NCBI GenBank assembly: GCA_006546595.1
Contig: VIAD01000006.1
Coordinates: 124,001-188,000 of the forward strand
Direction of reading: 5' to 3'
Length of the DNA: 64,000 nt
Origin: Moraxellaceae bacterium AER2_44_116
GTDB lineage: Bacteria; Pseudomonadota; Gammaproteobacteria; Pseudomonadales; Moraxellaceae
Below, piece by piece: positions 1 to 8,774 of this stretch. The notes beneath the pieces are model-generated. The model was not told the origin of the DNA. It saw only the letters and a program-made list of their open reading frames with translations, and did not search any database. A program made the position numbers and the translations under genes. Positions within the stretch are counted from its first letter, which is position 1. Every line of letters begins with the position of its first letter.

Positions 1-35
1 GATGACTCGACGACACGCTTTAATTGATTAGACAT
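1..35 (-). CDS. Start of an unidentified gene, cut by the window edge
   Basis: An ATG on the minus strand begins an open frame MSNQLKRVVES that runs off the left edge. It starts two bases after the yajQ stop codon, and an AAGGA ribosome-binding sequence sits about seven bases upstream, inside the last codons of yajQ. That spacing suggests translation coupled to yajQ. Eleven residues are too few to name the product. Confidence 0.4.
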   Translation of the reverse strand, partial: MSNQLKRVVES

Positions 36-37
36 GG

Positions 38-526
38 TTAATCCTTGAAGTTGTTGAATTGCAACGGAATGCCGAGCGACTGCTCGCGGAGTAAATTCAT
101 TGCAGCTTGCAAGGTATCTTTTTTCTTATCGGTGACACGCACCTTATCGCCTTGAATACTGGCTTGGACTTTAATGCCCGATTCTTTAATAATCTTGGCA
201 ATTTTTTTCGCCGTATCGCTATCTAAACCATCTTTTAACTTGATGATTTGATGCATATCTTTGCCCGAAGCGGTGATTTTTTGCGGGTCTAAACATTGCG
301 GATCAACTTTACGTTTCATGCAATGATTTTCCAACATGTCGTAGACTTGCTCTACTTGAAAATCAGACTCGCCAGTGAGTTTGATTTCTTTGTTTTTCTC
401 ATTCAACTCTACTTTGACATTAGCACCACGAAAATCAAAACGGGTCATGATTTCTTTGGTGGTATTGGTCACCGCATGACTCACTTCGTACATTTCTAAT
501 TCAGAGACAACATCAAAAGAAGGCAT
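38..526 (-). CDS. yajQ: YajQ family cyclic-di-GMP-binding protein
   Basis: The 162-residue product matches the full length of the YajQ (UPF0234) family and begins with the characteristic MPSFDVVSELE. It continues with the conserved TRFDFRG segment and ends with the usual PLQFNNFKD. The family folds as two ferredoxin-like domains; members in Xanthomonas and Pseudomonas bind cyclic di-GMP and act with transcription factors. A GGGAG ribosome site precedes the ATG. It is probably cotranscribed with the partial gene at the left edge. The identification is firm; the partner and role in this organism are unknown. Confidence 0.93.
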   Translation of the reverse strand: MPSFDVVSELEMYEVSHAVTNTTKEIMTRFDFRGANVKVELNEKNKEIKLTGESDFQVEQVYDMLENHCMKRKVDPQCLDPQKITASGKDMHQIIKLKDGLDSDTAKKIAKIIKESGIKVQASIQGDKVRVTDKKKDTLQAAMNLLREQSLGIPLQFNNFKD

Positions 527-785
527 AGTTTACTCCCGTCACAAAATCGCCGAATGGTACTATAAATGCGGCCTATTGAGGATAACTCTGTGGGTTAATT
601 GTGATGCTTTTAGTTGTCATTCGTCATTGGCTTAGTTTTGGACAGTCAGTGAATAAAGGATAACTCACCATTCAAGAAGGGGGATGAAGATTTATCGCAA
701 AAACTTGTCGTATTTTCGCAAGATGCACATGCTGTTTTATTGCAAGATTGTCAGACAATATTTAGCGGTTGCAATGACGAGTAAG

Positions 786-3050
786 ATGATGAAAAAAACC
801 ACTTTGACAATGATGATAGCTCTAAGTTCTTTGGCAATAGACTCCGCATACGCGACAAACGCAGTGTTGTCTGCACCATCAGCAACAACCAGCACTTTAG
901 GGGGTTTTACTGCCTTATGGACAGGAAACCGTCTGCAAATTAAAAGTGGGTCGCGGGTGATTTGGGAGTCCGTGGCGGCAGAAAGTTTTTTGCGTGCAGG
1001 CACGCAGCAATTAGACGCGCATGAGTTGCGGGGTTCATTTACCACCACCGAAAATATCGTGACTCAATGTACCGATCAAACCATCACCTCATTTACCCAA
1101 AGCACCACAGAAATTGTTTTTAAAGGCCGTTTGTCGGGTAATGCCGCGTGTGCAACGGGCTATGTGTTGACGTTTACTCAGCCGTTAACAGGGCATTTAA
1201 AGTTTAGAGTGACGTTTGATAATCCCGCAGTCAACTACAGCGAACTCGCCTATAGCTCCAGTGCCGATGAGCGTTTTCACGGTTTTGGTGAGCAGTTTTC
1301 GGTGTTAAACATGAAAGGTAAAACCGTACCTGTGCTCTCTCAAGAAGGAGGCGTGGGTCGTGGTCATCAACCGATTAGTGCAGCCGTTAATCTAGGTTCA
1401 AAAGGGGCAGCTGGTGACGAACTCACCACCTATTACGCGGTGCCACAATATATTACCAACACCAATAAGTCGTTGTTTTTAGAAAGCACCGATTATTCAG
1501 TCTTTGATTTAAGTGATGCGAGTCGAGTCCGTGTACGTTTGTTTAGCGGTTTAATGACAGGTCGTATTTTAGCGGGCAATAGTATGTTGGAGTTGATTCA
1601 ACGCTTTACCGACTATACAGGCCGTATGCGTCCATTGCCGTCATGGTTTAATGAAGGCGCAATCGTCGGCATGCAAGGTGGTACAGATAAAGTTTCGACC
1701 GTATTAACCGAATTAGAGCGTCGTGGTACGCCTGTTGCGGGTGTATGGTTGCAAGATTGGGTCGGTAAACGTCAAACCAGTTTTGGCTCGCAATTATGGT
1801 GGAATTGGGAGTTAGATAAAGACCGTTATCCTAATTGGGATGGTTTGGTGAATCGTATCGAAAATCGTAATGGTCATGTGTTGTGCTATATCAATCCCTT
1901 TTTAGTGGATGCTACACCCAAAGGCAATGTTCGTCGTAATTTATACGCCGAAGCGGTTGCCAACAGTTATTTAGTCAAAAAAGCAGATGGCAGCGCGTAT
2001 CAAGTCACCAATACCGACTTTGCCGCAGGTATGGTGGATTTAACCAATCCCAGTGCCGTGACATGGATTAAATCGGTCATTAAAACGCAATTGATTGGAG
2101 AAGGTCGTTGCCGTGGTTGGATGCACGATTTTGCCGAAGCCTTGCCGTTTGATGCAGTGTTATGGTCGGGTGCTAAAGCCTCTGAATACCACAATCGTTA
2201 TCCTGTTGATTGGGCGCGTGTAGCGCGTGAAGCCATTAACGAAGCTGGTTTGGGTGATGATGTCGTGTTCTTTAATCGCTCTGGTTCAGCACGTACACCA
2301 GCGTATTCCACTTTATTATGGCAGGGCGACCAATTAGTCACTTGGGATCAATATGACGGCTTAAAAACCGCGATTATGGCTACATTAACTGGCGGTTTTT
2401 CGGGATTGTCACTGACACATAGCGATATTGGCGGTTATACCAATGCAACGATTGCAGGTATCGGCTATAACCGTGAACAAGAGTTATTAGAGCGTTGGAT
2501 GGAGTTTTCTGCGTTTACCTCGGCGTATCGTACCCATGAAGGTTTAAAGCCTGAAGATAATGCCCAGTTTTATAGCAACACTCAAACCTACAATCAATTT
2601 GACCGTTTTGCTCGTGTCTATAAAGCCTTAGCGTTTTATCGTACCCAGTTGTTTCAAGAAGCTGCAACCAAAGGCTGGCCAGTGGTTCGTCATCCGATGT
2701 TGCAATACAGCAATGAGCCGGAATTGGCAGGTTTAAGCGATCACATGATGTTAGGCAGCGAAATTTTAGTTGCCCCTGTCATCAACAAAAACAGCTACAA
2801 CAATGGCTGGAAAAAAGTGTACTTCCCGAACAAAGCCAATACGACATGGGTTCATGCTTTTACAGGTTATACCTACGGTAAAAACAGTAATGCTCCTAGT
2901 GCGCCGTGGTGGTTAACATCAGTCAATGCCGCAACAGGCAGTTGGCAATGGGTTTACGCTCCTATCGGTACTCCTGCCGCATTTTACAAGCAAGGTTCAG
3001 CCGTAGGCGCACAGTTTGAAAGTAACTTAAAAGCCTTAGGCGTAAAATAA
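786..3050 (+). CDS. Secreted GH31 family alpha-glycosidase, YihQ-like
   Basis: This is a glycoside hydrolase family 31 enzyme. The chosen start gives a clean signal peptide (MMKKTTLTMMIALSSLAIDSAYA), so the product is periplasmic or secreted. An upstream in-frame ATG at 684 is possible but adds a poor N-terminus, and its ribosome site lies too close. The catalytic nucleophile is in GWMHDFAE (about Asp448) and the acid/base in WQGDQ (about Asp515). The block WLQDWVGKRQTSFGSQLWWNW and HSDIGGYT place it near sulfoquinovosidase YihQ. However, the arginine that binds sulfonate in YihQ (Arg301) appears to be Gln here (about 336), so a plain alpha-glucosidase activity is more likely. It is monocistronic, followed by a terminator. 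Confidence 0.85.
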   Translation: MMKKTTLTMMIALSSLAIDSAYATNAVLSAPSATTSTLGGFTALWTGNRLQIKSGSRVIWESVAAESFLRAGTQQLDAHELRGSFTTTENIVTQCTDQTITSFTQSTTEIVFKGRLSGNAACATGYVLTFTQPLTGHLKFRVTFDNPAVNYSELAYSSSADERFHGFGEQFSVLNMKGKTVPVLSQEGGVGRGHQPISAAVNLGSKGAAGDELTTYYAVPQYITNTNKSLFLESTDYSVFDLSDASRVRVRLFSGLMTGRILAGNSMLELIQRFTDYTGRMRPLPSWFNEGAIVGMQGGTDKVSTVLTELERRGTPVAGVWLQDWVGKRQTSFGSQLWWNWELDKDRYPNWDGLVNRIENRNGHVLCYINPFLVDATPKGNVRRNLYAEAVANSYLVKKADGSAYQVTNTDFAAGMVDLTNPSAVTWIKSVIKTQLIGEGRCRGWMHDFAEALPFDAVLWSGAKASEYHNRYPVDWARVAREAINEAGLGDDVVFFNRSGSARTPAYSTLLWQGDQLVTWDQYDGLKTAIMATLTGGFSGLSLTHSDIGGYTNATIAGIGYNREQELLERWMEFSAFTSAYRTHEGLKPEDNAQFYSNTQTYNQFDRFARVYKALAFYRTQLFQEAATKGWPVVRHPMLQYSNEPELAGLSDHMMLGSEILVAPVINKNSYNNGWKKVYFPNKANTTWVHAFTGYTYGKNSNAPSAPWWLTSVNAATGSWQWVYAPIGTPAAFYKQGSAVGAQFESNLKALGVK

Positions 3051-3078
3051 CGCACTAGCTAGAGGTGGTGAAATTAAA

Positions 3079-3110
3079 GATGACAGCGTAATGGCTGTCA
3101 TCTTTTTTTT
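3079..3110 (+). terminator. Intrinsic terminator of the GH31 gene
   Basis: A perfect 9-bp stem (GATGACAGC with GCTGTCATC) closes a six-base loop and is followed by eight T residues. It lies about 30 bp after the glycosidase stop codon. Confidence 0.9.
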
Positions 3111-3192
3111 CTTTTAGCGAGTAACTCGTTTTATCATAGTTCTTTTCGTTGTGTCGCCGCGAACGACTTCGGACTTGATTTAGGAATCTGTT

Positions 3193-3837
3193 ATGGCTTT
3201 ACAGTATCAAATTATCCCTGTGACACCCTTTGAGCAAAACTGCACCTTGTTATGGTGTGACGAAACAATGGAAGGCACATTGGTCGATGCAGGGGGGGAT
3301 TCAGCAAAATTGCTCGCCGCCGTTGCCAAAGCGGGTGTAAAAATTACCAAGCTCATATTAACGCACGGACATTTAGATCATGTGGGTGCAGTGGTTGAGT
3401 TGGCTAAACATTTTAGTGTGAAAATTGAAGGCCCACAAAAAGAAGAAAAATTTTGGCTCGATATGCTGCCACAACAAGCGATGATGTTTCGCTTTTCGCC
3501 TGCCCAAGCCTTTGAGCCTCAGCGTTGGTTAGAGCAGGGCGATACAGTAACGGTCGGAAATTTAACTTTAGAAGTGAGATATTGCCCAGGCCATACACCT
3601 GGTCATGTTGTCTTTATTCATCACGATAGTAAGTTGGCGATTGTTGGAGATGTATTGTTTAAAGATGGTGTTGGTCGTACCGATTTTCCGCGTGGCGATT
3701 TTAAAACCTTAGAAAATTCAATTAAACAGCAGTTGTTTAGCTTGCCTGATGATTATCAATTTATTGCAGGGCATGGGCCAATGTCGACGATTGGTCGGGA
3801 AAAGAAACATAATCCGTTTGTGGGGAAGTTTGGTTGA
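3193..3837 (+). CDS. Metallo-beta-lactamase-fold hydrolase, YcbL / glyoxalase II-like
   Basis: The 214-residue product is a compact metallo-beta-lactamase-fold hydrolase. The metal ligands are visible: THGHLDH (His58, His60, Asp62, His63), CPGHTPGH (His134), GDVLF (Asp153) and GHGP (His194). Size and motif spacing match YcbL-type proteins, which are related to glyoxalase II but lack its C-terminal substrate domain. A type II glyoxalase or other thioester hydrolase activity in the cytoplasm is likely but unproven. It stands alone between the GH31 terminator and a convergent AP2-domain gene. Confidence 0.85.
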   Translation: MALQYQIIPVTPFEQNCTLLWCDETMEGTLVDAGGDSAKLLAAVAKAGVKITKLILTHGHLDHVGAVVELAKHFSVKIEGPQKEEKFWLDMLPQQAMMFRFSPAQAFEPQRWLEQGDTVTVGNLTLEVRYCPGHTPGHVVFIHHDSKLAIVGDVLFKDGVGRTDFPRGDFKTLENSIKQQLFSLPDDYQFIAGHGPMSTIGREKKHNPFVGKFG

Positions 3838-3928
3838 GATGAAAAAAGGAGGGTGTTGAATCTTGGGTACGAGATGAATGCTATTTAGTTGCCCTTTATG
3901 AGGGTGGGAAGAAATAAAATAATGAGGG

Positions 3929-3957
3929 GTTGGGGCACATAAAAATGTACACCCAAC
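3929..3957. repeat. Imperfect inverted repeat downstream of the AP2 gene
   Basis: GTTGGG...CACAT pairs imperfectly with ATGT...CCCAAC around an AAAA loop. It lies between the converging 3' ends of the hydrolase and AP2 genes. It lacks a T-tract, so termination is only a possibility. Confidence 0.4.
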
Positions 3958-3979
3958 AAACCCAAATCATCGCCTTGTG

Positions 3980-4402
3980 TTAAGCAAGGTTAGGATGAGC
4001 CTCAAAGTATTCTTCTTCCCATTTCTTACGTGCAGCAATAGCCATTTGCTTTGATTCCTCTTCGCCATATTTACGAATCGAAAAACAAGCTGTTTTGGTT
4101 TTACCACCCGCAGTCCACCACGCTTGCCAGTGAGCATAAGCACAGCCACGCTTGACACCTGCCGCGCGACTGACACCTACAACTCCGCTAGTATTACGTG
4201 ACGATAGTCTGCCTACTTTTGTATCAGGAGGCATGGACGCATCTAACTCATGAAAATAAGCTTCCGCTGCTTCCCATGCTTTATCAGTGCCACCACATTT
4301 TTTATCAGAGAAGAATTTAGCATAAATAACACCGCGCCATCGAATACGGACATAGTAGCCGTAGTTGCTTTTAGATGGCTGGTCGATACGACAAATACCC
4401 AT
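3980..4402 (-). CDS. Orphan AP2-domain protein
   Basis: A protein of about 140 residues. The start at MGICRIDQPSKS is chosen because related bacterial AP2 proteins begin with a similar GI.RID.PS block; a longer frame starts at 4459. The N-terminal part (YYVRIRWRG...KFFSDKKCGG) is followed by an AP2-like domain (SGVVGVS...HWQAWW...FSIRKYGEEE..QMAIAARKKW). Bacterial AP2 domains bind DNA and are frequent in homing HNH nucleases, but no nuclease motif is visible here. It is flanked by long non-coding stretches, which fits independent acquisition. Function unknown. Confidence 0.7.
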   Translation of the reverse strand: MGICRIDQPSKSNYGYYVRIRWRGVIYAKFFSDKKCGGTDKAWEAAEAYFHELDASMPPDTKVGRLSSRNTSGVVGVSRAAGVKRGCAYAHWQAWWTAGGKTKTACFSIRKYGEEESKQMAIAARKKWEEEYFEAHPNLA

Positions 4403-4947
4403 AACCAGTACTCTTATGTATGATTGGGTCTTACGCAAAGGAAATTTTAGACGCGGCAAACTTCAGAGCAAATAACGAATCGTTAATGGTCGTAAGAGAT
4501 GTCGCAGCTAGACAAAATCAGCGTAAGTCCCATGAAAAAGAGTTTTATATTCATGCGAGAGATGAGTATATCACTTCTCCACTTATACAAAACGCCATGC
4601 CATTCATGGCTACGTCGAGTTTATGTCCACCCTAACGACGTTAAGCAAACATCATGTTTGTTTCCCTAAACAACACAGCTATGATCACAAAATGTTAACA
4701 ATGTGATCTCCATCTATGTAAGCTACCATAAAATATGGCAACTAGGTGTTGATTCTATACTAATTACAGTACGTAAACGAGTCAGCATTCACTATCATTT
4801 TGCAATAGTAGTGCTAATTATTGGCATTAGGTTTGATATCGTAAGAAGTGTACAAAATAAAAGGTTGTTATAGATCATTGAGCAGAGCGTGGTTGTAACA
4901 AAAACATCGAATAACACATGATGCAGACAGGTCTAAAACGCGCTAAA

Positions 4948-4962
4948 CTTGACACTGTCAAG
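4948..4962. promoter_or_regulatory. Palindromic operator, probably bound by the adjacent TetR protein
   Basis: CTTGACACTGTCAAG is a perfect 7-1-7 palindrome. It overlaps the -35 hexamer of the tetR promoter, a typical arrangement for TetR autoregulation. That the neighbouring TetR binds it is inference. Confidence 0.65.
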
Positions 4963-4977
4963 CGATGTTTCTGTAAT
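4949..4977 (+). promoter_or_regulatory. Sigma-70 promoter of the tetR gene
   Basis: TTGACA (4949-4954) and TGTAAT (4972-4977) are separated by exactly 17 bp and lie just upstream of the tetR start at 4995. The -35 element sits within the palindromic operator. Confidence 0.7.
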
Positions 4978-4994
4978 AACGATAGGGTATTAAG

Positions 4995-5645
4995 ATGACA
5001 ATACGTTCAATACTGGCTCATGAGCCACGTCCTCCGTATCATCATGGTGATTTAGCGCGTGCCTTACTCAAGTCTGCTGATGAGATTATTGAAGCTGAAG
5101 GTTTAGAGGCATTTACCTTGCGTTCTTGCGCTCGTCGAGCGGGGGTTTCTCATGCAGCACCTGCTCATCATTTTGGTGATCGTGCAGGATTGTTATCAGC
5201 CTACGCGGCTTCGGTTTTTAGAGATTTGACTTTAAGTATTAAAAGTCATGTTGCTGAAGCGGGTGATGAGCCTTATGAAAAGTTCAAAGGTGTAGGTTTA
5301 GCTTATATTCGTTTTGCGATTGCTCGGCCAGGTGCATTCCGTTTGGTGTTTCGTTGTGAGGCATTGCATCAAGAGCATGAGGAACTCAAGGAAGCGGGTG
5401 ATAGCGGCTTTCAGGTTTTAGTTAACGTGGTGGCATCCATTATTCCAGAAAAAGATACGGATACGGTTTTAACCTATAGTTTGCTGGCATGGAGTATTGT
5501 TCATGGCTTTGCTAATTTATGGTTAGAAGGCAATTTTGCTCATGCCATGAAAAGGCAAAATCTAGAGCCTTGCGCCCATGCAGATGCGTTGGCAACACAG
5601 ATATTAAGCATCGTTAAACCGGCATTTGTGCGGGTAGCGTGTTAA
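4995..5645 (+). CDS. TetR/AcrR family regulator with a WHG-type C-terminal domain
   Basis: The 216-residue product has the TetR helix-turn-helix at about residues 15-60 (YHHGDLARALLKSADEIIEAEGLEAFTLRSCARRAGVSHAAPAHHFGDRAGLLSAYA). The YHHGDL opening and the W..VHGFANLWLEG segment near the C-terminus are typical of the WHG (TetR_C_33) subgroup. No target operon is adjacent, since the next gene is convergent, so local autoregulation through the palindrome at 4948 is the only visible circuit. The last 32 bp overlap the 3' end of the convergent GGDEF gene. Confidence 0.85.
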   Translation: MTIRSILAHEPRPPYHHGDLARALLKSADEIIEAEGLEAFTLRSCARRAGVSHAAPAHHFGDRAGLLSAYAASVFRDLTLSIKSHVAEAGDEPYEKFKGVGLAYIRFAIARPGAFRLVFRCEALHQEHEELKEAGDSGFQVLVNVVASIIPEKDTDTVLTYSLLAWSIVHGFANLWLEGNFAHAMKRQNLEPCAHADALATQILSIVKPAFVRVAC

Positions 5646-6861
5646 AGCGAGGCGGAGATTGACGGGCAACGGACGCAGGAATGCTGTAGGGTGGTTTAAG
5701 CGCAATGACTTTATTGCCGCCCATCGCTTTTGCTTGAGTTAATGCAGAGTGAGTGCGTTCAATCAGACTCGTGACGGTATCATTAACGTGATACTGACTC
5801 AAACCGACGCTAATGGTCATGTGAAGTGTTTGATTATTATGTGTAATCACGGCACTTTCAATATTCATGCGTAAGGCATCGGCAATGATGTGTGCTTTGT
5901 CAGCCTGACATTGATTGAGTGTAATCAAAAATTGCTCATCACTCCAACGACAACCTACGTCCGATGCCCTAATAGAGCTTTTGATTAAGTCACCAATTTG
6001 CTGAATAATACTTTCAACTGCAAGAATGCCATATTTATAATGAACATCTTTGAGTGTGTCAATTTGCATAATAATTAACGTAACGGGGGTTTGATTACGT
6101 AATGAATTAGCCAAGACATGATTAATCATAATATCAAAAGTGCGTCTATTTGCCAGTCCTGTTAATTTGTCTGAGGTTGCGATTTCATTAAATATTTTTT
6201 TAAGTTGCCATTGGTAACTAATCGTTAAAGTATTAATTAGCCAAATAATAGTTAACATGCAAAAAATAGCAATAAATATATTGATGTATAGTGAGTGACG
6301 AATATTAGCGATAGCCTCATTTTCATTGGTGTCAACTAACAATAGCCACTGAAAATCAGGAAGATAACGTACGTTTAGAAGATAGTTATGACCGTTTAGT
6401 TGATATTGATAAGAGCCTTTTTTTTGCTGAATCATGCTTTCTGCGATATAAGAGAGACTATCTATTTTGTGTAGGTTGGCTTGTATTCTAAAGTCATCAT
6501 CACGGGTTGAAATAATAATATCGCCATCTAAATTAACTAGATAAATGTTTTGATTGTATTCTTTTTTGTATAGATTAATTAGCGTATTAATTTTTTCTTG
6601 ATTAATCCCGTAGTTGACATATTCGTGATAACGATTTTGGTAGGCGGTTGGTCTTGGTGTGATAAATAATCCCAAGTCATCGTTGGTTAAATCCGAAAAA
6701 AAAGAATGACTTGTTAGCGGTAATTGTTGATTGACTAGCGAATGATGAAGAGAGACTTTCGCGACGCTATAACTGACAAATAATGCGATAAAAAAACCCA
6801 GCCCTATCGTAATGCTTAAGGCGAGAATTAGTTTTCGTTTGAGCGCGAATAGCTGTTCCAT
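5614..6861 (-). CDS. Membrane GGDEF protein with a degenerate signature (SDEQF)
   Basis: 415 residues. The ATG at 6861 is preferred because AGGAAC lies eight bases upstream; a TTG one codon earlier is unlikely. The layout is a transmembrane helix (about 12-32), an extracytoplasmic Cache-like sensor region (about 35-185, with YLVNLDGDIIIST), a second helix (about 191-213) and a GGDEF domain (about 225-390, with DKLTGLANRR). The active-site signature reads SDEQF (about 307-311) instead of GG(D/E)EF, and the usual FK..ND segment is altered to LKDV. Diguanylate cyclase activity is therefore doubtful; it may be a signal-binding or scaffold protein. The 3' end overlaps tetR. Confidence 0.85.
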   Translation of the reverse strand: MEQLFALKRKLILALSITIGLGFFIALFVSYSVAKVSLHHSLVNQQLPLTSHSFFSDLTNDDLGLFITPRPTAYQNRYHEYVNYGINQEKINTLINLYKKEYNQNIYLVNLDGDIIISTRDDDFRIQANLHKIDSLSYIAESMIQQKKGSYQYQLNGHNYLLNVRYLPDFQWLLLVDTNENEAIANIRHSLYINIFIAIFCMLTIIWLINTLTISYQWQLKKIFNEIATSDKLTGLANRRTFDIMINHVLANSLRNQTPVTLIIMQIDTLKDVHYKYGILAVESIIQQIGDLIKSSIRASDVGCRWSDEQFLITLNQCQADKAHIIADALRMNIESAVITHNNQTLHMTISVGLSQYHVNDTVTSLIERTHSALTQAKAMGGNKVIALKPPYSIPASVARQSPPRFNTLPAQMPV

Positions 6862-7112
6862 CAAGATGTTCCTATCTTCTTTATCACATAAAGAGCTATG
6901 TGCTAATTGTAAAGATGACTCTCATAATAGCGGATTATAACGCTCAATGTTTGAAGTTTTGTCCGACGTGCTTGCATTAAATGAACAATAAATATGCGAC
7001 AATAATCGGCTGTTTTAGGATGAAAATTGCCTTTTGTGAGTCTTTCTTCGAAAAGCTTATACAGAAAGTGTTTTCAGTGTTTGGTTTAGTGGGTTATGTA
7101 AGGGGAGCTATA

Positions 7113-8525
7113 ATGTTACGTGTATCAAGTGCATTAGTGGTCGGAACGATATTGTTGAGTGGCTGTCAGTCGCCACAGCCATTGCTCGCACCAGTCAATA
7201 ACCCCAACCCAATCGTTTTACCAGCAGTTGAAAGCTCGGTCATTAATATTCCTATTGATATTGATTTAGAAGTGGTACGTAGCGAAGCCTTAAAAAATGT
7301 GCCTAAGCCCTTATCAGCAGGGACAACAACACAAATGCTAGTCATTGCGAATACGCCATTACCCATTGAATCCGATCTGATTCATGTTGTGAATTTACGT
7401 GATCTACGTTTGAGTGTGACGGGGCAAGATTTTGTTGCCACCACACAATTAGATTTTTCGGTAGATACGCGTATGAGAGCATCATTTATGCGGGTAGGAG
7501 GTGTTAGTTGTGGTATTGGCGAAGAATTACCGAAAATAGAATTCACCTTGCCGGGTAAGTTGTATTGGACTGCTGAGGGTGATTTAGCCGTGCAAGCAGG
7601 GCAGTGGCAATTAAAGTGGCTGAAACCCTGTAATATTACGGCCTTTAAGTTTAATGTTGAGAAACTCTTAAACTTGCCGTTGATTCGAAACAAAGTTCAG
7701 TCAGTGGTAAATGACACCATTAAAGACTCGTTAAAAGATGTAGGCTTAAAAGCACTGTTGACCAAAACATGGCCACAAGTAAACGCCCCTCAACAGATCG
7801 AAAAAAATATTTGGTTGTTATTGCAGCCAGAGCAAATTGGTTTGTCTGATATTGTTGGTCTGGGTCGTTATGTAAAAACCAGTGTCAGTGTCACGGCTCA
7901 TCCACATATTATCACGGGCGAAAAGCCACAAATTCCTTTACCTGTTATGCCTAAGCCACAACGATTAACGACCACCAAAGATGGTTTTTATTTGGCATTG
8001 CGTGGTGATATTGGTTTAGATGTCGCTAATCGCCTGTTAAATGAAAAGCTTGCCAATAAACCCTTTGATGCGGGGGGCCGTCAGGTTTTAATTAATAGTT
8101 TGAAATTGTACGGCAGCGGTGACAATGCTGTATTGGCATTACGCTTGCAAAAACCTATTGATGCAGAGATTTTTTTATTGGCCAAGCCGGTGCTGAATAT
8201 TGAAAAGAATGAACTGCATCTTGAGAATGTTGATTTTGCGTTAGCAACCAGTAGTCTGTTGGCAAAATCAGCCAATTGGATGTTACACAGTACGTTTACA
8301 GACACGATTGCAGAAAAAGCACGTTTTAGTTTTGATAAGGATTTAACAGAAACACTGAAAGACTTTAAGGATTATCGTCAAAATTTAGGTTATGGCGCGA
8401 CATTAAAAGCACAAATTACCCGTGTTCGACCACAAGGTGTCTTTTTTACCCCAACGGATATTAAAGCGTTTGTGGTGATTGAAGGCAAATTAGGGTTAGA
8501 AGTAGCGACAACAGCCAGTAAATAA
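7113..8525 (+). CDS. DUF4403 family lipoprotein
   Basis: The start at 7113 is preferred because GGGGAGC lies just upstream and gives a lipoprotein signal peptide (MLRVSSALVVGTILLSGC). A longer frame from 6981 adds an unconvincing N-terminus. The mature protein (about 450 residues) matches the DUF4403 layout of repeated beta-rich segments, with VNDTIKDSLKDVGLKALLTKTWPQVNAPQQIEKNIWLLLQP in the middle. Its role is unknown; it should be anchored in the outer membrane facing the periplasm. It is monocistronic, convergent with yacG. Confidence 0.75.
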   Translation: MLRVSSALVVGTILLSGCQSPQPLLAPVNNPNPIVLPAVESSVINIPIDIDLEVVRSEALKNVPKPLSAGTTTQMLVIANTPLPIESDLIHVVNLRDLRLSVTGQDFVATTQLDFSVDTRMRASFMRVGGVSCGIGEELPKIEFTLPGKLYWTAEGDLAVQAGQWQLKWLKPCNITAFKFNVEKLLNLPLIRNKVQSVVNDTIKDSLKDVGLKALLTKTWPQVNAPQQIEKNIWLLLQPEQIGLSDIVGLGRYVKTSVSVTAHPHIITGEKPQIPLPVMPKPQRLTTTKDGFYLALRGDIGLDVANRLLNEKLANKPFDAGGRQVLINSLKLYGSGDNAVLALRLQKPIDAEIFLLAKPVLNIEKNELHLENVDFALATSSLLAKSANWMLHSTFTDTIAEKARFSFDKDLTETLKDFKDYRQNLGYGATLKAQITRVRPQGVFFTPTDIKAFVVIEGKLGLEVATTASK

Positions 8526-8569
8526 TGTTATAGGGAGCATTTTGCGGTCTGAGTGTTCCCTATAGGCAA

Positions 8570-8773
8570 TTACAACTCGTCGTCAAAAGATGGCGTAGTG
8601 GGGATGGAGTAATCTTCATTTGCCCATGCCCCTAAGTCAATTTGTTTACAGCGTTCACTGCAAAATGGTCTAAACTCGTTCCCCTGCCATGTGGTTATTT
8701 TACCGCAACGACGACAGGCTAAGGTGATGGGAGTCGTTATTGTGCTTGGTGGTGTGTTTTCTTCGTTCATCAT
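8570..8773 (-). CDS. yacG: DNA gyrase inhibitor YacG
   Basis: A small zinc protein with ligands CRRC and CSERC followed by the conserved IDLGAWANEDYSIP. YacG inhibits DNA gyrase in E. coli by binding GyrB. The adjacent ATGs at 8773 and 8770 give 66-67 residues, the family norm; the longer frame from 8815 begins with TTG inside coaE and is rejected. It follows coaE immediately with a start/stop overlap, the usual coaE-yacG arrangement. Confidence 0.9.
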   Translation of the reverse strand: MMNEENTPPSTITTPITLACRRCGKITTWQGNEFRPFCSERCKQIDLGAWANEDYSIPTTPSFDDEL

Positions 8774-8774
8774 A

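Larger units (their letters stand above)
4403..4994. other. Non-coding region between the AP2 gene and tetR
   Basis: About 590 bp with no convincing gene. A 71-codon plus-strand frame (4420-4635) has no family resemblance and no ribosome site. The right end holds the tetR promoter and operator. The middle is AT-rich, without obvious repeats. Confidence 0.5.

Noticed and set aside
3967..4176. Minus-strand frame inside the AP2 gene
   Set aside because: An out-of-frame shadow of the AP2 coding sequence.
4420..4635. 71-codon plus-strand frame overlapping the AP2 gene start
   Set aside because: No recognisable domain and no ribosome site.
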